Positions 36,812-45,886 of a stretch of DNA of 64,000 bases are shown here, one piece after another. The position numbers were made by a program, and so were the translations under genes. Under the pieces are notes generated by a model. It saw nothing but the letters and a program-made list of their open reading frames with translations. It was not told where the DNA came from and made no database searches. This stretch comes from Streptomyces eurythermus (GTDB taxonomy: Bacteria > Actinomycetota > Actinomycetes > Streptomycetales > Streptomycetaceae): positions 186,572 through 250,571 of the forward strand of contig NZ_BMSK01000016.1 of NCBI RefSeq assembly GCF_014649115.1, read 5' to 3'. The first letter of the stretch is position 1. Every line of letters begins with the position of its first letter.

Positions 36812-36912
36812 CCCACCGGCGCCGGGCGGCGCAAGGCCGTCGGTGGATTGTCAGTGCCGCGTGCGATGGTGGAGGCACTGGGGGAAAGCACCACCGAGAA
36901 GGGGGGCCGCCC

Positions 36913-37635
36913 ATGGGCTGGCACCAGGAGCTGCTGATCGGCTTCGACCTGGAGACGACCGGGACCGATCCGCGTCGGGCGCGCATCGTCACCGGTGCCG
37001 TGATCGAGGTCAGGGCCGGTGAGCCCGTGGGCCGCCGGGAGTGGCTGGCCGATCCGGGCGTGGAGATCCCGGCCGACGCGGTCGCGGTCCACGGCATCAG
37101 CACCGCACGCGCGGCGGCCGAGGGCCGCCCGGCCGACCAGGTGGCCGACGCCATCGCGGACGTCCTGGTGGGGTACTGGAAGGCGGGTGTCCCGGTCGTC
37201 GCCTACAACGCGGCCTTCGACCTCACCCTGCTCTCCGCCGAACTGCGCCGGTACGGCCTGCCGTCCCTGACCGACCGGCTCGGCACCGCCCCCGCCCCGG
37301 TCGTCGACCCGTACACCATCGACCGCTGGGCCGACCGCTACCGCCGCGGCAAACGGAACCTGGAGGCGGTCTGCGCCGAGTACGGCATAGTCCTGGGCGC
37401 GGCCCACGACGCCACCGCCGACGCCCTCGCCGCCGCGCGGCTCGCCTCCGCGATAGCCGACCGCCACCCGAAGATCGCCGCCCTCGGCCCCGCCGAACTG
37501 CACCGGCGTCAGATCCGGTGGTACGCCGAATGGGCGGCGGACTTCCAGGCGTTCCTGCGGCGCAAGGGCGAGAAGGACGCGGTGGTCGACGGCGCGTGGC
37601 CGCTCCGCGAGCTGACCGAGGACCAGCCCGCGTAG
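36913..37635 (+). CDS. DnaQ-like 3'-5' exonuclease
   Basis: The 240-residue DEDD exonuclease has ExoI FDLETTG (residues 10-16), ExoII NAAFD (about 98) and ExoIII HDATADA (about 158), with the conserved HGIS loop. The spacing fits the DEDDh class, with the catalytic His in HDATAD. It processes DNA or RNA 3' ends in repair or turnover and is not fused to a polymerase or UvrC domain. ATG 36913 is preceded by GAGAAGGGGGG. It lies 101 bases after the HEPN gene on the same strand and may be cotranscribed. Confidence 0.9.
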   Translation: MGWHQELLIGFDLETTGTDPRRARIVTGAVIEVRAGEPVGRREWLADPGVEIPADAVAVHGISTARAAAEGRPADQVADAIADVLVGYWKAGVPVVAYNAAFDLTLLSAELRRYGLPSLTDRLGTAPAPVVDPYTIDRWADRYRRGKRNLEAVCAEYGIVLGAAHDATADALAAARLASAIADRHPKIAALGPAELHRRQIRWYAEWAADFQAFLRRKGEKDAVVDGAWPLRELTEDQPA

Positions 37636-37690
37636 CGATGCCGTCCGCGGGAGTGTCGCGGCGCCCGCGCCCCTTCCGGGCGAGGCACCG

Positions 37691-38554
37691 TCAGAACGGA
37701 TACCACCGCACCGTCTCGTCCCCGTCCCGCAGGGACGCCACCCGCCGCCGGAACTCGGCCAGCGCCTTCGGGTTGGACGGGGCGTGCTGGGCCACCCACG
37801 CGCAGCTGGCCGTCTCCCGGGCACCGCGCAGCACCCCGCAGCCGTCCCACTCGCGCACGTCCCAGCCGTAGGTCCCGGTGAAGGAGTCGTACGCCTCGGC
37901 GGGCAGCCCGTAGCGGTCGCGGGAGAGGGCCATGACCACCAGGTCGTGCTCGCGCAGGTCGGCGGAGAAGGTCTCCAGGTCGACCAGGACCGGCCCGTCC
38001 GGCCCGACGTGCACATTGCGGGGCAGCGCGTCACCGTGGATCGGCCCCGGCGGCAGCTGGGGCGTCAGCGCCGCCGCCCGCGCGGCGAAGCCGTCGCGGC
38101 GCGCACGGAGATAGGCCGCGTCCTCCGGGTCGATCGCGTCACCCGCGAGCCGCAGCCAGCGCTCCACACCGCCCAGCAGATCGCGGGGCGGCAAGGCGAA
38201 CGAGGGAGCGGGGAGGGCGTGCACGATGCGCAGCAGCGCGGCCAGGTCCCGTGGCTCGGCGGGCCGTACGGCATCCGGCAGCCGGTGCCACACGGTCACC
38301 GGGTGGCCGTCCACCAGCAGCGGCTTCGGCTCGGCCGCCCGCACCGCCGGCACGCCCGCTTCGGCCAGCCAGGCGGCGACGGCCAGTTCGCGCTCGGCGC
38401 GCGGCAGCAGCTCGGCGTCCCGGCCGACCTTCACCACCAGGTCGCCGGCGGCGAACACCGCGTTCTCGCCGAGGGCCACCAGCCGGGCGTCCCGGGCCGC
38501 TCCCGGGAGCACCCCCGCCGCGGCCAGTACGTCCCGCGCGCGTGCCTCGTCCAT
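37691..38554 (-). CDS. Aminoglycoside-phosphotransferase-family kinase-like protein
   Basis: The 287-residue protein has an APH fold with an apparently intact catalytic loop, IHGDALPRNVHV (about residues 175-186), and the metal-binding VLVDLETFS (about 195). A nucleotide-binding segment, VFAAGDLVVKVG, lies near residue 35. This contrasts with the altered loop of the related protein at 21264-22199. The substrate is unknown and could be an antibiotic, sugar or choline-like alcohol. ATG 38554 is preceded by GGAGG. It converges with the exonuclease gene and is divergent from the ABC permeases. Confidence 0.85.
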   Translation of the reverse strand: MDEARARDVLAAAGVLPGAARDARLVALGENAVFAAGDLVVKVGRDAELLPRAERELAVAAWLAEAGVPAVRAAEPKPLLVDGHPVTVWHRLPDAVRPAEPRDLAALLRIVHALPAPSFALPPRDLLGGVERWLRLAGDAIDPEDAAYLRARRDGFAARAAALTPQLPPGPIHGDALPRNVHVGPDGPVLVDLETFSADLREHDLVVMALSRDRYGLPAEAYDSFTGTYGWDVREWDGCGVLRGARETASCAWVAQHAPSNPKALAEFRRRVASLRDGDETVRWYPF

Positions 38555-38711
38555 CGTCCCGCCTCCGTGCCGTCTTCCCGTGCCGTGTCCGTCCGTCGTC
38601 CGGCCAGTCTCGCATCCGTACAGGTCGGCGGCGGTGCGCGGGCCCTTGACGGGGTACCGGGCCTTCACGACCATGAACACGCCAACCGGAGCAGGCAAAG
38701 GGGCTGATTCC

Positions 38712-39644
38712 GTGACAGAGGTGGCCGAAGCGCGGACGCCGGTGGCGGGGGCACACCCCCGCGCCGGACTCCGGACCTCCGACCGCGGCGCCTGGTTCCT
38801 GGTCCTGCCCGCCCTCATCCCGATCCTGCTGCTCAGCGTCGGCCCGCTGCTCTACGGCGTCCTGCTGGCCTTCACCGACGCCCAGTCCGGCCGGACCGCC
38901 GCCACCCGCTGGATCGGCGCCCTCAACTTCCGGGACCTGCTGCACGACACCCTGTTCTGGGAGTCGTTCCGTATCGGCCTGGTCTGGGCGGCGGGCGTGA
39001 CCGTGCCCCAGTTCCTGCTGGCGCTCGGCCTGGCCCTGCTGCTGAACCAGGACTTACGGCTGCGCGGCCTGGCCCGCGCCCTCGCGATCGTGCCCTGGGC
39101 GATGCCCGAGGTCGTCGTCGGCATCATGTGGCGGCTCGTCTACAACCCGGACGCGGGCGTCCTCAACGAGACCCTGCGCGACCTCGGCCTCGGGGACGGC
39201 CGGGACTGGCTGAGCGGCCTGGCCACCGCGCTGCCCGCGGTGATCGTCGTCGGCGTCTGGGCGGGCCTGCCGCAGACCACGGTCGCCCTGCTCGCCGGAC
39301 TGCAGAACGTCCCCCGCGAACTCCACGAGGCGGCCGCGGTCGACGGCGCGGGCGCCTGGCGCCGCTTCCGCACGGTCACCTGGCCCGCGCTCGGACCGGT
39401 GGCCCTCGCCATCACCGCGCTGAACCTGATCTGGAACCTCAACTCCTTCGCCCTGGTCTACGTCCTCACCGCCGGCGGACCCGGCGGCCAGACCCGGCTG
39501 CCCATGCTCTTCGCCTACGAAGAAGCCTTCCGCTACGGCCAGTTCGGCTACGCGGCGGCCATGGGCTGTGTGCTCGTCGCCGTGGTCTCCGTCCTGCTCG
39601 CGGTGTTCCTGGCCGGCCGGCTGCGCGGCGGTGAGGACGCATGA
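38712..39644 (+). CDS. Carbohydrate ABC transporter permease (MalF-like)
   Basis: The 310-residue protein has six membrane helices and the EAA loop in LHEAAAVDGAGAWRRFRTVTWPALGP. Family members import sugars. GTG 38712 has AAAGGGG in front; ATG 38673 is an alternative. It overlaps the next permease by ATGA. No ATPase gene is present in the cluster; in Streptomyces such importers usually share the multi-purpose ATPase MsiK encoded elsewhere. Confidence 0.92.
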   Translation: MTEVAEARTPVAGAHPRAGLRTSDRGAWFLVLPALIPILLLSVGPLLYGVLLAFTDAQSGRTAATRWIGALNFRDLLHDTLFWESFRIGLVWAAGVTVPQFLLALGLALLLNQDLRLRGLARALAIVPWAMPEVVVGIMWRLVYNPDAGVLNETLRDLGLGDGRDWLSGLATALPAVIVVGVWAGLPQTTVALLAGLQNVPRELHEAAAVDGAGAWRRFRTVTWPALGPVALAITALNLIWNLNSFALVYVLTAGGPGGQTRLPMLFAYEEAFRYGQFGYAAAMGCVLVAVVSVLLAVFLAGRLRGGEDA

Positions 39645-40492
39645 GCACCGCGCGCGCCCCGAGGACCCGCCGCGTCGCCCGCGCCGGGCAGTACACCGCC
39701 CTGCTCGGCTATCTGCTGTTCCTCGCCTTCCCGCTGCTGTGGCTGCTGTCCACCGCGCTGAAGTCCCCGCGCGAGCTGGGCAGCCCGCACCCCGCCTGGA
39801 TCCCGCGCCACCCCACCCTGGCCAACGTCCGGCAGGCCTTCACCGAGCAGCCGCTGGCGCACGCCGCCCTCAACTCCCTGTCGGTGGCGCTCGCCACCGC
39901 CGCCGTCACGGTACTGATCGCCACCCCGATGGCCTACGTCATGGCCCGGCACCGCACCCGGGCGGCCCGGGCGGCCACGGGCTGGGTGGTGGTCAGCCAG
40001 GCGTTCCCCTTCGTCCTGCTGATCATCCCGCTGTTCCTGGTGCTGAAGCGGCTGCGGCTGATCGACTCCCTGACCGGACTGGTGCTGGTGTACGTGGTGT
40101 GGTCGCTGCCGTTCGCGCTGTGGATGCTCGCCGGCCACGCCCGCGCGGTCCCCGCCGAGCTGGAGGAGGCGGCGGCCGTCGACGGCGCCGGACGGCTGAG
40201 AACGCTGACGTCGGTGACGGTGCCGCTGCTCGCGCCGGGCATCGCGGCGACGGCCCTGTTCGCGTTCGTCACCGCGTGGAACGAGTTCTTCTTCGCGCTG
40301 GTGCTGCTCAAGAGCCCGCACCGGCAGACGCTCCCGGTCGTCCTCACCCACTTCATCGGCGCGGAGGGCGTGGCCGACCTCGGCCCGCTGGCCGCCGCCG
40401 CGTTCCTGGCCACCCTGCCCTCCCTGGCCTTCTTCGCACTGGTCCAGCGGCGGATCACCAGCGGCCTGCTCACCGGGGCGGTGAAGAACTGA
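39641..40492 (+). CDS. Carbohydrate ABC transporter permease (MalG-like)
   Basis: The 283-residue protein has six membrane segments and the EAA motif LEEAAAVDGAGRLRTLTSVTVPLLAPG (about residue 180). The start overlaps the MalF-like stop (ATGA) and its own stop shares a base with the next ATG (TGATG), indicating tight translational coupling. Confidence 0.93.
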   Translation: MSTARAPRTRRVARAGQYTALLGYLLFLAFPLLWLLSTALKSPRELGSPHPAWIPRHPTLANVRQAFTEQPLAHAALNSLSVALATAAVTVLIATPMAYVMARHRTRAARAATGWVVVSQAFPFVLLIIPLFLVLKRLRLIDSLTGLVLVYVVWSLPFALWMLAGHARAVPAELEEAAAVDGAGRLRTLTSVTVPLLAPGIAATALFAFVTAWNEFFFALVLLKSPHRQTLPVVLTHFIGAEGVADLGPLAAAAFLATLPSLAFFALVQRRITSGLLTGAVKN

Positions 40493-41769
40493 TGCGGACC
40501 CGGATCACCCTGGCACTCGCCGTGCTCCTGCTCCTCCTCGCGGGCTGCTCCCCGGGCGGCTCCGCGGACGGCCCGGTCACCCTGCGCTTCCAGTCCCTGG
40601 CCTGGCAGCCGGACTCCGTCGCCGCCACCAAGGAGCTGGTCCGGGAGTGGAACGCCACCCACCCGGACGTCAAGGTCGAGTACGTCCAGGGCAGTTGGGA
40701 CAGCGTGCACGACCAGCTGCTCACCTCCTTCGAGGGCGGCGAGGCACCGGACGTCATCCACGACGCCTCCGACGACCTCGCCGACTTCGCCTACGGCGGC
40801 TACCTCGCCGACCTGTCCGGCCTGCTGCCCGCCCGGCTCGCCTCCGACATCCCGCGCGGCAGCTGGGAGACGGCCACCTTCGGCCGCGGTGTCTACGGCG
40901 TGCCGTTCCTCCAGGAGCCCCGGGTGCTGATCGCCGACGCCGACCGGCTGCGCGCGGCCAAGGTGCGCATACCGACCCCCGGACACCCCTGGAGCTGGGC
41001 GGAGTTCCGGCAGGTCGCCAAGAAGCTCACCGGGCCCGGGCGGTACGGCGTGGCCTGGCCGCTGAGGGAGCCCGTGTCCGCCACGCTCAACCTGTCCCTG
41101 TCGGCGGGCGGACGGCTCTTCCACCGGGGCGCGGACGGCAAGGTCACCGTGCGGTTCGAGGCCGGGGACGAGGTCGTGGCCCGCACCATCCACGACCAGG
41201 TCGCCGTCGACCGCAGCGCCCCCGCCTCGACCCTCGGCAGCGGCGGTGCGGACACCCTGCCCGGCCTCTTCGGCGGCCGGTACGCGATGGTCCCGCTGGG
41301 CTTCTCCTACCGCCAGCAGATCGTGCGGCAGGCCCCCGAGGGCTTCCACTGGCAGGTGCTGCCCGCCCCGGCCGGCGCCGGCGGGCTCACCCAGGGCGTC
41401 AGCCCGCAGACGCTGTCCGTCTCCGCCGACTGCCCGCACAAGAAGGAGGCCGTCGCCTTCATCGACTTCCTGCTGCGGCCCCGGAACATGGTGCGCCTCG
41501 CCCTCGGGGACTGGATGCTGCCCACCGGCACCCAGGCCTTGAAGGACCCGGCCCTGCACACCGAGCGGCACGGCTGGGCCACCGGCACCGCCCTCGCGGC
41601 CCGGCTCCGCCCCGCGCCCGCCCAGTCCGTGCGCGGCTACCCGGAATGGAAGGACAAGGTCGCCACCCCGGCCTACCAGCGGTACTACAGCGGCGCGAGC
41701 ACCCTCGCCGAGCTGCGCCACCGCTTGGAGCGGGACGGCAACCTGGTGCTGGCCCGCTACCAGCGCTGA
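40492..41769 (+). CDS. Carbohydrate ABC transporter substrate-binding lipoprotein
   Basis: The 425-residue type 1 extracellular solute-binding protein has a short signal and lipobox LLAGC (residues 15-19), then VTLRFQSLAWQPDSVAATKELVREWNATHPDVKVEYVQG, typical of sugar receptors. Placing the receptor gene last, after both permeases, is less common than receptor-first. No glycosidase or LacI-type regulator is adjacent, so neither substrate nor control can be read from the sequence. Confidence 0.92.
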   Translation: MRTRITLALAVLLLLLAGCSPGGSADGPVTLRFQSLAWQPDSVAATKELVREWNATHPDVKVEYVQGSWDSVHDQLLTSFEGGEAPDVIHDASDDLADFAYGGYLADLSGLLPARLASDIPRGSWETATFGRGVYGVPFLQEPRVLIADADRLRAAKVRIPTPGHPWSWAEFRQVAKKLTGPGRYGVAWPLREPVSATLNLSLSAGGRLFHRGADGKVTVRFEAGDEVVARTIHDQVAVDRSAPASTLGSGGADTLPGLFGGRYAMVPLGFSYRQQIVRQAPEGFHWQVLPAPAGAGGLTQGVSPQTLSVSADCPHKKEAVAFIDFLLRPRNMVRLALGDWMLPTGTQALKDPALHTERHGWATGTALAARLRPAPAQSVRGYPEWKDKVATPAYQRYYSGASTLAELRHRLERDGNLVLARYQR

Positions 41770-41811
41770 CCCGCCTTCCCGTCGTACCCCGGGCAGGGAA
41801 AAAGAAATATA

Positions 41812-41828
41812 CGAGACGCACCGTCTCG
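41812..41828. promoter_or_regulatory. Candidate TetR-type operator at the glycosyltransferase promoter
   Basis: The arms CGAGACG (41812-41818) and CGTCTCG (41822-41828) are perfect reverse complements around a 3-base spacer. They immediately follow the AT-rich AAAGAAATATACG, which contains a -10-like TATACG, and lie 15 bases before the start codon, so binding would block transcription. The same CGAGACG/CGTCTCG geometry is familiar for TetR-family operators; no TetR gene is adjacent. Confidence 0.6.
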
Positions 41829-41843
41829 CCTACCGTCGACGTC

Positions 41844-43058
41844 ATGACCGCCCAGACCACCCCCGCCCACATCGCCATGTTCTCGATCGCCGCGCACGGC
41901 CATGTGAACCCCAGCCTGGAGGTGATCCGTGAACTCGTCGCCCGCGGCCACCGGGTCACGTACGCCATTCCGCCCGTCTTCGCCGACAAGGTGGCCGCCA
42001 CCGGTGCCCGGCCCGTCCTCTACCGCTCCACCCTGCCCGGCCCCGACGCCGACCCGGAGGCATGGGGGAGCACCCTGCTGGACAACGTCGAGCCGTTCCT
42101 GAACGACGCGATCCAGGCGCTCCCGCAGCTCGCCGAGGCCTACGCCGACGACATCCCCGATCTCGTCCTGCACGACATCACCTCCTACCCGGCCCGTGTC
42201 CTCGCCCGCCGCTGGGGCGTCCCGGCGATCTCCCTCTCCCCGAACCTCGTCGCCTGGAAGGGCTACGAGGAGGAGGTCGCCGAGCCGATGTGGCGCGAGC
42301 CCCGGCGGACCGAGCGCGGACAGGCCTACTTCGCCCGGTTCGAGGCATGGCTGAGGCAGAACGGGATCACCGAGCACCCGGACACGTTCGCCAGTCATCC
42401 GCCGCGCTCCCTGGTGCTCATCCCGAAGGCGCTCCAGCCGCACGCCGACCGGGTGGACGAAGGCGTGTACACCTTCGTCGGCGCCTGCCAGGGAGACCGC
42501 GCCGAGGAAGGCGGCTGGCAGCGGCCCGCCGGCGCGGAGAAGGTCGTACTCGTGTCGCTCGGCTCGGCGTTCACCAAGCAGCCCGCCTTCTACCGGGAGT
42601 GCGTGCGTGCCTTCGGGAACCTGCCCGGCTGGCACCTCGTCCTCCAGGTCGGCCGGAAGGTGACCCCCGCCGAACTGGGGGAGCTGCCGGACAACGTGGA
42701 GGTGCACGACTGGGTGCCGCAGCTCGCCATCCTCCGCCAGGCCGACCTGTTCGTCACCCACGCGGGCGCCGGCGGCAGCCAGGAGGGGCTGGCCACCGCG
42801 ACGCCCATGATCGCCGTGCCGCAGGCCGTCGACCAGTTCGGCAACGCCGACATGCTCCAAGGGCTCGGCATCGCCCGGAAACTGGCGACCGAGGAGGCCA
42901 CCGCAGACCTGCTCCGCGAGACCGCCCTCGCCCTGGTGGACGACCCGGAGGTCGCGCGCCGGCTCGAGCGGATCCAGGCGGAGATGGCCCAGGAGGGCGG
43001 CACCCGGCGGGCGGCCGACCTCATCGAGGCCGAACTGTCCGCGCGCCACGAGCGGTAG
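41844..43058 (+). CDS. Macrolide-type UDP-glycosyltransferase (MGT/OleD-like)
   Basis: The 404-residue GT-B enzyme of family GT1 has the N-terminal FSIAAHGHVNPSLEVIRELVARGHRVTYA with the catalytic-type His, and the donor-binding signature HAGAGGSQEGLATATPMIAVPQAVDQFGNA (about residues 305-334). OleD and MGT inactivate macrolides by glucosylation; other phenolic acceptors are possible. ATG 41844 is the first start in frame with homology. Promoter-proximal placement of a TetR-like operator suggests induction by a small molecule. The upstream sugar transporter ends 74 bases earlier but is probably a separate unit. Confidence 0.9.
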   Translation: MTAQTTPAHIAMFSIAAHGHVNPSLEVIRELVARGHRVTYAIPPVFADKVAATGARPVLYRSTLPGPDADPEAWGSTLLDNVEPFLNDAIQALPQLAEAYADDIPDLVLHDITSYPARVLARRWGVPAISLSPNLVAWKGYEEEVAEPMWREPRRTERGQAYFARFEAWLRQNGITEHPDTFASHPPRSLVLIPKALQPHADRVDEGVYTFVGACQGDRAEEGGWQRPAGAEKVVLVSLGSAFTKQPAFYRECVRAFGNLPGWHLVLQVGRKVTPAELGELPDNVEVHDWVPQLAILRQADLFVTHAGAGGSQEGLATATPMIAVPQAVDQFGNADMLQGLGIARKLATEEATADLLRETALALVDDPEVARRLERIQAEMAQEGGTRRAADLIEAELSARHER

Positions 43059-44001
43059 GAGCCGGTGGCCGACCGACCGGCCGGTGTCCGTTCCGACCAG
43101 CAGAGATCCAGTTTGTGATGACGAAACCTTGTTGAGCAAGTAACAGCTGCGTGAAGGGGTTGATCCGGCACCCGCTCATCGGCCAGAGTTTCGCGCAGCC
43201 CGCCTCGGCGCGGGCACGGCCGTCGTGCCCGCCCCCACGGGGCACGGCGGCCGTACACGTGCGCCCGCCCCGGCAAGGCACCACGCCCGTTGGACAGTTG
43301 GCTGGAAACCGTCCATCCGCGCGCCTGCCGGTGACATCGGAGCCGCGGCCGACGCAGAACCAGACGCCGCCGCGGTCCGACGTCACAGGGGAACGCCGGA
43401 CCGCGGCCGCCGATACCACACACCCGCCCCCCGATGGTCCGGCTCACCGAAGCGCGCGACAAACCCGTCAGGCTGTTCCTAGGGTGAAGCCCACGCAAGG
43501 CCGGAAGGGCGGAACCAGGGTGAGGGGCAGACCATGACCGGCGTCGCCACGCCACCGCGAGGGCACCGTGACCCGGCGCCCGGACACCCGTGCGCGGCCC
43601 GGACGGCGACATCGCCGCGCGTACGGCCCCGCCCCCGCATGCGACCGGCCGTGCGCCCGTCGGCGACAGTCGTACGCCCGTCGGTTCGACCGGCCGTGCG
43701 GCCCCCCTCCGCACCGGACCCGGTGGGGACGGTCAACGGGCACCGCTCACTCGGACGGGTGGCGATTTCCGGCCCTCGCGGGCCCGTGGCCCCGTCCGGG
43801 GCGGACGCCGCCCGCCGCCGGAATCCGCGGTCCGGGCCGCACCGTACCGGCGAAATCAGGCCAACGTTCACGCCGTCGGCCCGCCTTGGCACCGTTCCTA
43901 CGGCACGGCCGCACCGGCCGGCGGCACGCACCCATGACATCGATGACGTCTGCGGCCCCGGCCGCCCGACGGCTCCTCCGGCCCGCGAGCGAGGACAGGA
44001 C
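43059..44001. other. 943-base gap with biased composition and short repeats
   Basis: I see no convincing gene here. One plus-strand frame open from ATG 43534 (ribosome site GAGGGG) runs in frame into the small gene at 44002, but the intervening 156 codons are Arg/Pro/Thr-rich with no family resemblance. Internal repeats include GACCGGCCGTGCG (two copies near 43640 and 43688) and CGCCCGTCGG (two copies). A CTTGTTGAGCAAG partial palindrome lies near 43130. Confidence 0.45.
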
Positions 44002-44304
44002 ATGAGCACTTACAACTTCGGCAACGTCAACGGACCGGCCCGCTTCGGCGACCGCGCCACCCCGGACCTGGAGACCCTGATGGAGGCCGCCGACCGGCTC
44101 ACCGAGGCGCTGCGCGCCGAGTACCCGGGGCTGGTGAGCAGCGGCGAGACCATCCAGGAGCAGCTGGCGGAGTCCGCCGAGGACGGTCTGCCGCCCAACC
44201 GGGGCCGGATCCGCTCCGCACTGGAGACGATCGCCATCGCCGCCTCGGCCGGCACCGCCAGCCTCGACTACACCCGGCACCTCCTGCACGCCCTCGACCT
44301 CTGA
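44002..44304 (+). CDS. Small unknown protein with N-terminal Gly/Asn motif
   Basis: I do not recognise this 100-residue protein with certainty. It begins MSTYNFGNVNGPARFGDRAT and continues as a helical domain (LETLMEAADRLTEALRAEYPGL ... RGRIRSALETIAIAASAGTASLDYTRHLLHAL). The opening FGNVNGPxxFGD phrase resembles short Asn/Gly signalling motifs found on conflict-system and effector-associated proteins in actinobacteria, which is a tentative comparison. ATG 44002 is preceded by GAGGACAGGA. An in-frame upstream ATG at 43534 would add a 156-residue disordered Arg/Pro-rich extension. Confidence 0.68.
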   Translation: MSTYNFGNVNGPARFGDRATPDLETLMEAADRLTEALRAEYPGLVSSGETIQEQLAESAEDGLPPNRGRIRSALETIAIAASAGTASLDYTRHLLHALDL

Positions 44305-44362
44305 CCGTCCACGCCGAGTCACCGCGCAACCGGGTGCGGGCGGCCGGGGTGAGGCATGGTCC

Positions 44363-44392
44363 GGTCCCGCACCCGGGGAGGGGTGCGGGACC
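44363..44392. terminator. Bidirectional terminator
   Basis: GGTCCCGCACCC (44363-44374) pairs perfectly with GGGTGCGGGACC (44381-44392), a 12-bp stem with a 6-base loop. It lies between the convergent small gene (stop 44304) and the metallopeptidase remnant (stop 44411). Confidence 0.78.
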
Positions 44393-44410
44393 AGGGCGGT
44401 TCGTGTTTGC

Positions 44411-45886
44411 TCAGCCGGTCGTCAGGGCGGTGTCGTCCACGACGAAGTCGGTGGCGAGGTAGGCGTCCTCGACACCGGTGAACTTCAGGGTCACCGTCTG
44501 GCCTGCCAGCGAGGACAGGTCGAAGGACTTCTGGGCGTAGCCGGAGGCCGCGTTGGCGTTCGAGTACGTCGCGAGGGTCTTCGAACCGGCGGTCACCGTC
44601 AGCTTGTCGTAGGCGGTGCTGCCGGTCTCCGCGGTGTCGATGTGCAGGTAGAAGGTGAGGGTGGCCTTGCAGCCCGCGGGGATCGTCACCGACTGGGACA
44701 GCGTGTCGGTGTGCGTGGTGCCCCAGCCGTTGAGCCAGGCCGTCCAGGAGCCGCTGCGGGCCGGCTCAAGGGTGCTGTTGTTGATGACGCCGCTGTTGGT
44801 CCAGCCGGTGTCACCGGACTCGAAGCCGGGGCTGGCCAGGAGCTGGGTCGAGGCGCAGCCACCGCCGCCGCTGGTGCTGACGGTCCAGGAGAAGGAGGCG
44901 GTACCGGTCGCGCCGGTGGAGTCCTTCACCGTGACGGTGGTGCCGTAGGTCCCGGCCGTGGTGGGCGTACCGGAGATCACGCCGGTGGAGGCGTTGATCG
45001 TCAGGCCGGCCGGCAGGCCGGAGGCGCTGTAGGTCAGGGAGCCGCTGCTGGTGCTGGACGCCTGGACCTGGAGGCTGACGGCGGTGCCGACGGTGGCGGA
45101 CTGGCTGCCCGGGTTGGTGACCGTCACACCGCCGCTCGGCGGGGTGATGTGGCTGCCGACGTTGATGCCGGCGAAGGCGTTGCCGACGGCCGCGTACTGC
45201 GCGGAGTCGGCGCCGTAGAGAGCGGAGGCCGCGTTGAGGGCGGCGGTGCGGGCGCCGGCGTAGTCGGTGCTGGACGCCATGTACGTCGTCAGCGCCTTGT
45301 ACCAGATCTGCAGGGCGGCGTCGCGGCCGATGCCGGTGACGGCGACACCGTCGGAGGTCGGGCTGTTGTACGTGACGCCGTTGATCGTCTTGGTGCCGCT
45401 GCCCTCGGAGAGCAGGTAGAACATGTGGTTGGCCGGGCCCGAGGAGTAGTGGACGTCGAGGTTGCCGAGGGAGGAGGACCAGGAGTCCGCGGAGTTGCCG
45501 TCCTTGCTGGGCTTGTCCATGTAGCGCAGGGGGGCGCCGGTGCCCTTGAGGTCGACCTTCTCGCCGATGAGGTAGTCACCGGGGTCGGAGCTGTTGTTGG
45601 CGTAGAACTCCACACCGGTGCCGAAGATGTCGGAGGTCGCCTCGTTGAGACCGCCGGACTCGCCGCTGTAGTTCAGGCCCGCGGTGTTGGAGGTGACGCC
45701 GTGGGTCATCTCATGGCCGGCGATGTCCAGCGAGGTGAGCGGCTTGGTGTTGCCGGTGCCGTCGCCGTAGGTCATGCAGAAGCAGCTGTCGTCCCAGTAC
45801 GCGTTGGCGTACGCGTTGTCGTAGTGGACGCGGGAGTAGGCGGCCTTGCCGTCGTTCTTGATGCCGCTGCGGCCGAAGGTGCCGTC
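44411..45886 (-). pseudogene. M4 (thermolysin-like) metallopeptidase, 5' end missing
   Basis: About 490 codons remain. They include the catalytic HEMTH (AGHEMTHGVTS), the third zinc ligand in GGLNEATSD, an Ig-like putative domain (PAGLTINASTGVISGTP) and a C-terminal carbohydrate-binding/P-type domain (ASPGFESGDTGW). Homology runs upstream through AYWDDSCFC and AAYSRVHY to about TFGRSGIKNDGK, then stops near 45884; beyond it the frame continues without resemblance to a stop at 45932. The signal peptide, propeptide and N-terminal part of the catalytic domain (normally about 300 residues) are missing. ATG 45775 could in principle start a shorter product, but it would be unsecreted and incomplete. 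Confidence 0.85.

Noticed and set aside
43534..44001. N-terminal extension of the small protein at 44002
   Set aside because: A ribosome site exists at 43534, but the residues are Arg/Pro-rich without family resemblance and cover repeats; kept only as an alternative start.
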